A stretch of 6,426 bases of DNA from Candidatus Atribacter alterifermentans (GTDB taxonomy: Bacteria > Atribacterota > Atribacteria > Atribacterales > Atribacteraceae): NCBI GenBank assembly GCA_012517635.1, contig JAAYUP010000061.1, positions 1 to 6,426 on the forward strand, read 5' to 3'. This document shows, piece after piece, positions 1 to 4,841 of the stretch. The notes under the pieces were generated by a model. It saw only the letters and a list, made by a program, of their open reading frames with translations. It had not been told where the DNA came from and made no database searches. The position numbers were made by a program, and so were the translations under genes. Position 1 is the stretch's first letter. Every line of letters begins with the position of its first letter.

Positions 1-71
1 ATGAAAACTCAAGTAGTCTATCCTCTCAGTTTTTGTCTTTTACAATTTTTTTCATCTTACGCCGTAGGCTG

Positions 72-97
72 CTATCCTGTTGTAGTTTACAGGATAG
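72..97. repeat. Perfect 9-bp inverted repeat (hairpin)
   Basis: CTATCCTGT at 72-80 is the exact reverse complement of ACAGGATAG at 89-97, with an 8-nt loop. No T run follows on either strand, so it does not look like an intrinsic terminator. It could be the end of an RNA whose start lies outside the window, a mobile-element scar or an operator. The sequence does not decide between these. Confidence 0.55.
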
Positions 98-126
98 ACC
101 CTCATCTTTAAAATATCGTAAAATCG

Positions 127-155
127 GAATACATTCGTTCTATTCGAATGCATTC
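127..155. repeat. Imperfect 11-bp inverted repeat
   Basis: GAATACATTCG (127-137) and CGAATGCATTC (145-155) are complementary at 10 of 11 positions around a 7-nt loop. On the plus strand the next bases are T-rich but interrupted (156-177), so a weak rightward terminator for a gene left of the window is possible. Confidence in any function is low. Confidence 0.45.
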
Positions 156-292
156 ATTCTGTTACTCTTTGTTTTTAGTAAGCAAAAAGTAATATTTTTA
201 GCCAAAGAAAGAAATTCAAGCTAGCGTATCACGTTGTTAGCTAAAAAAATAATTTATATTCAACAAATTTACTGAGTAAAAGTGCAATAATA

Positions 293-834
293 ATGGAAGA
301 AAAAAATCAGCTTAAAGTTGTGTTTGATCTTTTCTCAATTTTTTGTACGTTTCGGTTTTTATCGTAGATGGCGGTATTGCTATGGTTCCTTTGTTAAAAA
401 GGATATTGGTGGATAAGAAAAAATACCTTAAATTGGAAGAATTTATGGAAATATATTCTATATCCCAAATTGTACCAGGCTCACTCATGATTTGCATGGC
501 AACCTACATTGTCTATAAGACTAAAGGAGTTTAGGGTTCTATTTTTTCTTGCTTGGCAATTATCATACCACCATTAACCATTATAACTTTGATTGCAATT
601 TTTTATCAAAATTTTGTACAAATTGGGCTGGTTAAAAAACTCATGCTTGGTATTTTATGTGGTGTTGTTGGAGAAATCGGTGGAATCATTTTTATTATGT
701 CTGCTGGTGGCTTCTATAATATTCGTTCTTATTTGCTTTCCTTAGCCGCATTCTTTGTTTTTATGCTTTTTAAAAATTTAAATCCCATTTATTTACTTGT
801 TGTTTTGGGATTGGTTGGAATGATCATTTTTTAA
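293..834 (+). pseudogene. Broken chromate transporter family (ChrA/CHR) gene
   Basis: When repaired, this would be a single-domain CHR-family membrane protein of about 180 residues, the usual length of the short paired form. The family exports chromate or related anions, although many members are uncharacterised. The ATG at 293 begins MEEKNQLKVVFDLFSIF. The frame then slips in the T run at 339-344, where one missing T would restore it, and continues as YVSVFIVDGGIAMVPLL. This matches the family's glycine-rich FGGGYAMIPL signature. The VPGSLMICMAT segment matches the family's LPGP...AT motif. An in-frame TAG at 532-534 sits where related proteins commonly have a hydrophobic residue (TKGV*GSIF), so TTG to TAG is a plausible single change. 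The same frame then runs as hydrophobic helices to TAA at 832-834. No clear Shine-Dalgarno precedes the start, and the partner subunit is absent. Two independent lesions favour a true pseudogene over a sequencing error. TAG is also the stop of the binding-protein gene here, so recoding is unlikely. Confidence 0.82.
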
Positions 835-841
835 ATGATCA
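821..841. repeat. Perfect 9-bp inverted repeat over the transporter stop codon
   Basis: TGATCATTT (821-829) and AAATGATCA (833-841) pair perfectly around a TTT loop, and the TAA stop lies inside the structure. The stem is AT-rich and only scattered Ts follow, so it would be a weak transcription terminator at best. It may instead protect the 3' end of the message. Confidence 0.4.
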
Positions 842-888
842 CGTTTCTATTCATAGTGAGTATAAAAATCGATTGAGATCCAGTTAAG

Positions 889-907
889 AGTCAATAACAG
901 TTTGACT
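889..907. promoter_or_regulatory. Short inverted repeat overlapping a -35 box
   Basis: AGTCAA (889-894) and TTGACT (902-907) form a 6-bp inverted repeat with a 7-nt spacer, and the right arm is the -35 element of the promoter at 902-930. This placement would suit a repressor or activator site, but six base pairs can arise by chance. Confidence 0.25.
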
Positions 908-930
908 TATTAATAATGAAAAGATATCAT
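902..930 (+). promoter_or_regulatory. Near-consensus sigma70-type promoter
   Basis: TTGACT (902-907) and TATCAT (925-930) each match the housekeeping consensus at five of six positions and are separated by the ideal 17 nt. Transcription would begin near 937. The nearest plausible gene start is about 300 nt away and has its own promoter candidate. The product may therefore be the non-coding RNA proposed at 937-1167 rather than a message. Confidence 0.55.
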
Positions 931-936
931 ATTTTT

Positions 937-1167
937 GTAAACCAAGGGTTCTAAGGAATTAATTCCAGGAGAACTGGAAAAAAAACCCTTTTTCAAAGAG
1001 GGTGTTCGAAGTTTTTCCGGGTGGGGAAAGAAAGTCCAGTTCTGAAGCGTAGAGGGTGTAAATGATATGATCAAAAACACCTCAGCGAGAAAAGGGAAGA
1101 GGTTTGTTGGAATCTGTGGTTTTTCTGTTTCTCCGCAAGAATTGGTTCATTATGAACTCCTTTTTTT
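937..1167 (+). ncRNA. Candidate structured RNA, family not recognised
   Basis: The stretch lies between a strong promoter match and a T7 run. Several helices can be drawn by eye. An end-closing stem pairs 944-951 (AAGGGTTC) with 1154-1162 (GAAC, bulged T, CCTT), directly before the Ts. Local hairpins lie at 985-1003 (7 bp, one G-U) and at 1012-1031 (7 bp, loop GGGTGG). A long interrupted hairpin at 1048-1087 has outer pairs, a GAG(G)GTGT/ACACCTC helix with one bulge, symmetric AAA/AAA internal loops and a TGAT/ATCA tip. A helix of 1085-1092 with 1128-1136 competes with the base of that hairpin. The layout recalls small regulatory RNAs with paired ends. I found no SRP RNA tetraloop motif, no tmRNA features and no convincing RNase P core. 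AT- and purine-rich DNA gives many chance helices, so this remains a hypothesis. Confidence 0.35.
1145..1167 (+). terminator. Weak intrinsic terminator candidate
   Basis: GTTCA (1145-1149) and TGAAC (1153-1157) can form a small stem with a TTA loop, followed after CC by seven Ts at 1161-1167. The local stem is only five to six base pairs. The right arm can alternatively pair with 948-951 in the longer stem of the proposed RNA. Either pairing places a helix just before the T run, as intrinsic termination requires. Confidence 0.35.
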
Positions 1168-1199
1168 ATTGTTTTGCCTAAAAATGTAATCATTAAAAA

Positions 1200-1229
1200 T
1201 TGCCTTGCGTTCACTCTGTTGTTTATAAT
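1200..1229 (+). promoter_or_regulatory. Promoter candidate for the IPT/TIG gene
   Basis: TTGCCT (1200-1205) and a perfect TATAAT (1224-1229) are 18 nt apart. The expected transcription start is close to 1235-1237, which coincides with an ATG at 1235. If that ATG is used, the message would be leaderless, consistent with the absence of a Shine-Dalgarno sequence before it. Confidence 0.5.
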
Positions 1230-1234
1230 TCAAC

Positions 1235-1673
1235 ATGAAAAAACGAAGAGGAATTATTGTAAAAGTAACAGCGGTTTTTTTTGCTTTTTAAGGTAATATT
1301 GATTATGTTTCTTATTTTTTCTGGATGTTTACCCCAAGCAATACAACCAACTCCATCAATTTTACCTTCGCCAATTCCATTACCACACATTAATACAATT
1401 TCTCCTCAATCAGGACTATCGGGTACGAAAATTACCATTACCGGTTCAGGATTTGGTGCTGTACAAGAGCAAAGTCTCCTGATTCTTGAAAGAGGAGATG
1501 ATAAAATTTTTGAGGGTGAGATTATAACCTGGTCGGATACCACCATTGATGCTCGTGTTCCTCAACTCATGAAAGATACCTATCAGGTTTTTATTATAGT
1601 GAATGGGATCCAAAGTAATGAGGTCGAGTTTAAGTTGCAAGTCCCAAGCTCTTGTCCGCAATGTGCCAGGTAA
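1235..1673 (+). CDS. Small secreted or lipoprotein-like IPT/TIG-domain protein, start uncertain
   Basis: The continuous frame starts at TTG 1281 and gives 130 residues, beginning with a hydrophobic MLFKVILIMFLIFSGC segment. The Cys follows FSG, an imperfect lipobox, so the protein may be lipid-anchored after export. A proline-rich linker follows (about residues 22-36), then one IPT/TIG immunoglobulin-like domain (about 36-118). The recognisable pattern there is INTISPQSGLSGTKITITGSGF, shown by its NTISP, GLSGT and GSGF elements, with later strands ending in NGIQSNEVEF. Such domains act as structural or binding modules on cell-surface proteins, and no catalytic residue is apparent. TTG 1281 has no Shine-Dalgarno. 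ATG 1235, next to the -10 box, begins MKKRRGIIVKV, a typical signal-peptide start, but it is one base out of frame. Removing one T from the T8 run (1275-1282) joins the two into one long signal sequence. The join may reflect a real frameshift, a sequence error or slippage. The gene converges on the transporter operon and shows no functional link to it. Confidence 0.65.
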
Positions 1674-1716
1674 AATTTATCATACTAAAAGTTCGTTATT
1701 TAAAAAGAAAATATTT

Positions 1717-2589
1717 TTATCCCTTAACCGCTCCAGCAGTGAGTCCTTCGACCAGATATTTTTGGAGTATTAAGAAAACAATTAAGACCGGAAGGGTCGC
1801 AACCACGCTGGCTGCCATCATATCCTCCCAGCGAACATCAAATTCCCCCACAAAAGAAAGAACAATCCCAGGCGGTAGAGTTCGCATCGCATCTTGAGAC
1901 ATCAGGGTAAGAGCGAACATAAACTCATCCCAGGCAGACAAAAATGCAAAAATACTAATAGCCACAATACCCGGAGAAACTAACGGAATGACGACCCGCC
2001 AAAGAGCACTCATTCGGCTACAACCGTCGATCAAGGCTGCCTCTTCGAGCTCTATGGGGATTTTATCGAAAAACCCTTTTATCATCCAAATACAGAAGGG
2101 CAAGGAGAAACTTGTGTAGGCAATAATCAAACCGGTATAGGTATTTAAAAGTTTCAAGTGCATAAACATGATGTAAAAAGTAATTAAAAACATAGGAAGG
2201 GGAAACATCTGAGTCATGAGAATAACAGTGAATAGGCTTTTTCTCCCTCGCCGGTGAAAACGGGAGAGGGCGTATCCAGAAAAAATGGCCAAGAGGATGC
2301 AGAAAAAAACGGTTGCACTACATACAATTAAGCTATTTTTAAAATAGGTTAGAAAATTAACCCCTCCAGCCCCAGCTCGGGAGATGAAAATTCGTTGATA
2401 AGCACTCGTCGTTGGATTACGAGGAATCCAACGTGGTGGTGTTTCAAAAAGATCATGATGTTCTTTGAATGAAGTGGAGACCATCCAAATAATGGGGAAC
2501 ATCACGGCAGCAAGTAAAAGAATAATAACTAGGTATTGAACAGTTCCAGATACGAATCTGATGGTTCGGTAGTACGACAATTCAATCAC
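1717..2589 (-). CDS. Sugar-type ABC transporter permease, MalG/UgpE family
   Basis: This is the second membrane subunit of a binding-protein-dependent importer of the carbohydrate uptake class 1 type. The 290-residue length fits the family. It has about six membrane helices, the first near residues 17-38. The cytoplasmic EAA loop that docks the ATPase is clear at about 182-202: EEAALIDGC, then the conserved proline in VVIPLVSPG. The C-terminus LTAGAVKG is also typical of MalG-like proteins. The longest frame begins at GTG 2589 and overlaps the preceding permease by 8 nt. TTG at 2578-2580 is a credible alternative because AAGGTG (2587-2592) lies 6 nt before it. Either start implies translational coupling to the upstream permease. 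The stop is TAA. This is the last gene of the operon, and no strong terminator is visible in the 43 nt before the convergent gene. The substrate cannot be read from this subunit. Confidence 0.93.
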   Translation of the reverse strand: MIELSYYRTIRFVSGTVQYLVIILLLAAVMFPIIWMVSTSFKEHHDLFETPPRWIPRNPTTSAYQRIFISRAGAGGVNFLTYFKNSLIVCSATVFFCILLAIFSGYALSRFHRRGRKSLFTVILMTQMFPLPMFLITFYIMFMHLKLLNTYTGLIIAYTSFSLPFCIWMIKGFFDKIPIELEEAALIDGCSRMSALWRVVIPLVSPGIVAISIFAFLSAWDEFMFALTLMSQDAMRTLPPGIVLSFVGEFDVRWEDMMAASVVATLPVLIVFLILQKYLVEGLTAGAVKG

Positions 2590-3478
2590 CTTCCCCGAAT
2601 TTTAAGGCTTTGATGTAAGTGAGACTAAAAATGAGCATGGCAATGAGAGAGAGTGAGCCCATAGCAGCACCCATACCCATATCATAATTTCGAAAAGCGG
2701 TCCGATAAATTTGAATTCCCATCGTTGTCGTCTGATAAACGGGACCACCCTTGGTGAGGATCCAAATGATGGTAAAGTTTTGGAATTCCCAAATGATTTC
2801 TAAGATAGTTACGATAATAATGATTTCTTTAAGGCTGGGTAGAATTATATATCGAAGTCGTTGAAAAAAAGTTGCCCCATCAATAGTAGATGCTTCAAAG
2901 AGTTCCTTGGGAATAGTCTCAAGACCGGCTAAAAGCATCAGCATAAAGAAGGGAAAGTATTTCCAACTCGTTGCCAAAATGACCGAAGGCATAGCTAAGC
3001 TGGGATTAATCAGCCAGGACTGGAATTGGCTGATTAATCCCAGGTCTTTCAGGAGAAAGTTTAAAATACCATATTGGGGATTGAAAATCCAAAGCCATAG
3101 CAAAGCCACAACGGTTGAGGGAATGACCCAAGGGAGAAGAAACAGGCTACGGAAGAGACTCCGATTTCGGATTGGACCATATAAAAGGAGGGCAATAAGG
3201 AAACCGAAAAAGAACGATACCCCAGTGGAACCGATACAATAAAGAAAAGTTCGGTAAAGGGTTATCCAGAAAATGCGGTTTCCAAACAACAGCATCCGAA
3301 AATTCTGTAAACCGTTAAAGACGATCCCTCGTACTGGATCGGTAAGCCGGTAATAGTGAAAACTGAGAATGATCCCGTTAATCAAGGGATAGCCAATGGT
3401 AAGGAATAAAATGGTTATTGATGGAAGTATGAGAAAAAGGTAGAGCCTCCTATCGCTTCGCTTTTTGCCAATTCGCAT
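2582..3478 (-). CDS. Sugar-type ABC transporter permease, MalF/UgpA family
   Basis: This is the first membrane subunit of the importer, 298 residues, the usual length for UgpA-like members that lack MalF's large extra periplasmic loop. A basic N-terminus (MRIGKKRSDRR) precedes helix 1 (about 12-40), followed by five more hydrophobic segments. The EAA loop at about 190-216 reads IPKELFEASTIDGA with the conserved proline in IILPSLK. The motifs LFLLPWVIPS (about 112-121) and NPQYGILN (about 133-140) are typical of the family. The ATG start has GGGAG 10 nt upstream (3489-3493). It lies 26 nt after the binding-protein gene and overlaps the longest frame of the next permease, so the three are probably co-transcribed. 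The gene contains a perfect 17-bp inverted repeat (3000-3043) that causes no frameshift. The encoded stretch, GLISQFQSWLINPS, aligns with the ordinary linker of the family, so it is not an obvious insertion. Confidence 0.94.
   Translation of the reverse strand: MRIGKKRSDRRLYLFLILPSITILFLTIGYPLINGIILSFHYYRLTDPVRGIVFNGLQNFRMLLFGNRIFWITLYRTFLYCIGSTGVSFFFGFLIALLLYGPIRNRSLFRSLFLLPWVIPSTVVALLWLWIFNPQYGILNFLLKDLGLISQFQSWLINPSLAMPSVILATSWKYFPFFMLMLLAGLETIPKELFEASTIDGATFFQRLRYIILPSLKEIIIIVTILEIIWEFQNFTIIWILTKGGPVYQTTTMGIQIYRTAFRNYDMGMGAAMGSLSLIAMLIFSLTYIKALKFGEGD
3000..3043. repeat. Perfect 17-bp inverted repeat inside the permease gene
   Basis: CTGGGATTAATCAGCCA (3000-3016) is the exact reverse complement of TGGCTGATTAATCCCAG (3027-3043), with a 10-nt spacer. 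It lies wholly within coding sequence, at about residues 146-160 of the upstream permease. The gene strand reads LGLISQ-FQS-WLINP and the opposite strand in register reads LGLISQ-DWN-WLINP. In the operon mRNA it would form a stable hairpin. Confidence 0.9.
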
Positions 3479-3504
3479 TTCTGTTCTTCTCCCTGTTGAA
3501 GGAT

Positions 3505-4788
3505 CTACATAGAAAGTTCGATTTCGATCTGACGAACAGCTTCATCCAAGGTGCTTTGTACATCCCGCCCCATCAAAACTACTTCTTGGACTGCTGCCAT
3601 GACGATTTCTCCAACACGACCCCAACGAGGTCCCCAGCCAAGCGGCTTTTTCATATACTCAGTCTGATTCAGTACCTGCCTGACGAAAGGATCATCTTTG
3701 TATATCGGATCGTTGAGGAGTGAAATCCGGGTAGGCATGAGACCAGTATCTTGGTAGTAGGTCTTAGTGATTTCAGGGTCGCTGATGAGAAATTCCATAT
3801 ATTTCCAAGCTGCTTCTTTGTTTTTGCTGTCTTTAGATAGGACTAACATGTGAGAACTCGGGTTTGAATATCCATAAGGAACATTATCGGGGATGGCAGG
3901 GCCCTTAGGAATAGGAGTGAGTGCCCAGTCTTTATCGAATTCTTCCTGACGGGGATTTAAACCACGCAAAATCCCTCGAATCCAGGGTCCTTCCAGCATA
4001 AAGCCAAGCTTTTCCTGGGCAAAAATGACTCGAATTTCCCTAATACCAAGGCCTGGATCCATATATTTATTTTTCACAAGACTATTTACCCATTCGACAG
4101 TTTCAACCCCAGCAGCATTATTGAGAATAACCTCTCCTTCTGGGTTAAATACCTCGGCTCCAAAGTTCCATAACCAAGGATGTAAATAATCGGCCGAGAA
4201 TGAATCCTTGGACATATTCAGTTCTATTCCTAAAATACCTTCTCCTAAACTGGATATGGCTGCAATGGCCTGATTAAAGTCATCCATGGTTGAAGGTGGT
4301 TGATCAGGATCAAATCCAGCTTTTTCCATGAGAACCTTGTTATAGCAAAGGAGATTTGGATTATCGTTCCAAACGAGAGCATATTGTTCACCTTTTGCAC
4401 GACCTAGGTCAACAGAGCTTGGGAAAAGGTCTTGAAGTAATTCTTCGGAAAAGTATCCGCTAAGAGGCTCCAAACCGCCCATGGCTGCCAACTGTTCTAG
4501 CCAGATGACATCAACAGTGGTAATATCCGGCGGATTTCCAGCGGCTATCATGATAGCTAATTGGTCAGGTGTTTCTTCATAAGGGAGAGGAATGGTTTCA
4601 ATATCAATATCGGGATTCATCTCTTCAAATTTTTTCTCCGCCTCCTGTAAAACACTTATTCCTCCCGAGGTAACCTCAGCTGCCATCCAGCTATGAAAGC
4701 TCACCGTGGATTTTGCTAAAGTTGGGAAAGTAAAAACGAAAACTAACATGAACAGAACCATTACTAAAACCCATTGATTTTTATTCAT
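3505..4788 (-). CDS. Extracellular solute-binding protein, family 1 (ABC importer)
   Basis: This is the ligand receptor of the adjacent permeases, 427 residues, a normal size for the family-1 (MalE/UgpB-like) group. A signal peptide spans about residues 1-25 (MNKNQWVLVMVLF..., cleavage probably after TLA). There is no lipobox Cys, so the mature protein should be free in a periplasm, which argues for a two-membrane envelope. The first lobe shows FHSWMAAEV, then AAGNPPDITTVD (about 97-108) and YALVWNDNPNLLCYNKVLMEKAGF, all characteristic of the family. GPWIRGIL (about 267-274), SKDSKNKEAAWKYMEFL and the GLMPTR segment mark the second lobe. The C-terminal part is rich in aromatic and Gly residues (PLGWGPRWGR). 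The start has AAGGGGTG (4796-4803) 7 nt upstream. The stop is TAG. The family mostly binds sugars, glycerol-phosphate diesters or related polyols, and I cannot tell the ligand. The neighbouring methyltransferase hints at a methylated solute, which is inference. Confidence 0.93.
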   Translation of the reverse strand: MNKNQWVLVMVLFMLVFVFTFPTLAKSTVSFHSWMAAEVTSGGISVLQEAEKKFEEMNPDIDIETIPLPYEETPDQLAIMIAAGNPPDITTVDVIWLEQLAAMGGLEPLSGYFSEELLQDLFPSSVDLGRAKGEQYALVWNDNPNLLCYNKVLMEKAGFDPDQPPSTMDDFNQAIAAISSLGEGILGIELNMSKDSFSADYLHPWLWNFGAEVFNPEGEVILNNAAGVETVEWVNSLVKNKYMDPGLGIREIRVIFAQEKLGFMLEGPWIRGILRGLNPRQEEFDKDWALTPIPKGPAIPDNVPYGYSNPSSHMLVLSKDSKNKEAAWKYMEFLISDPEITKTYYQDTGLMPTRISLLNDPIYKDDPFVRQVLNQTEYMKKPLGWGPRWGRVGEIVMAAVQEVVLMGRDVQSTLDEAVRQIEIELSM

Positions 4789-4841
4789 GACAATTCACCC
4801 CTTATAAAAGAATTTTCTCTATACAAAATCTTTTTCGATGT

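Larger units (their letters stand above)
1..292. other. Non-coding stretch with no convincing gene
   Basis: This AT-rich stretch holds only short open frames (36 and 63 codons) without recognisable domains or Shine-Dalgarno sequences, so I call no gene. It contains two strong inverted repeats, listed separately. A weak promoter-like pair, TTGTTA at 234-239 and TATATT at 255-260, has a 15-nt spacer, which is short. It points toward the chromate-transporter remnant, but I do not consider it supported enough to list on its own. Confidence 0.6.
835..1234. other. Non-coding region between transporter remnant and IPT/TIG gene
   Basis: No open frame of credible length or domain content is visible on either strand in these 400 bases. 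The stretch contains two promoter candidates (902-930 and 1200-1229) and a dense set of potential stem-loops between about 940 and 1167, described separately. No tRNA and no rRNA segment was recognised. Confidence 0.7.

Noticed and set aside
1..111. 36-codon frame beginning with ATG at the window edge
   Set aside because: It has no ribosome binding site or family resemblance in view, and it runs through the inverted repeat at 72-97. It is most likely a chance frame.
72..155. CRISPR array or tandem repeat
   Set aside because: The two inverted repeats differ in sequence, and there is no regularly spaced direct repeat anywhere in the window.
33..224. 63-codon frame in the left non-coding region
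   Set aside because: It crosses both inverted repeats, has a low-complexity hydrophobic composition, and shows no Shine-Dalgarno or recognisable motif.
532..534. In-frame TAG in the transporter remnant read as pyrrolysine, given the MttB-type gene nearby
   Set aside because: The same gene carries a separate frameshift, the position lies in a membrane transporter with no known pyrrolysine use, the MttB homologue itself has no TAG, and the binding-protein gene uses TAG as its normal stop.
1010..1090. RNase P RNA, suggested by GGGGAAAGAAAGTCC resembling the family's GAGGAAAGTCC core
   Set aside because: The rest of the conserved core is not seen, the spacing is wrong, and the non-coding region is shorter than a typical RNase P RNA.
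1674..1716. Bidirectional terminator between the convergent genes
   Set aside because: Only weak A/T-only pairing such as AAAATATTTT is present. There is no GC-containing stem followed by a T run on either strand.
2907..3242. 111-codon plus-strand frame opposite the first permease
   Set aside because: It is an antisense shadow of a well-supported permease gene. Its LGLISQ...WLINP segment is explained by the palindrome at 3000-3043.
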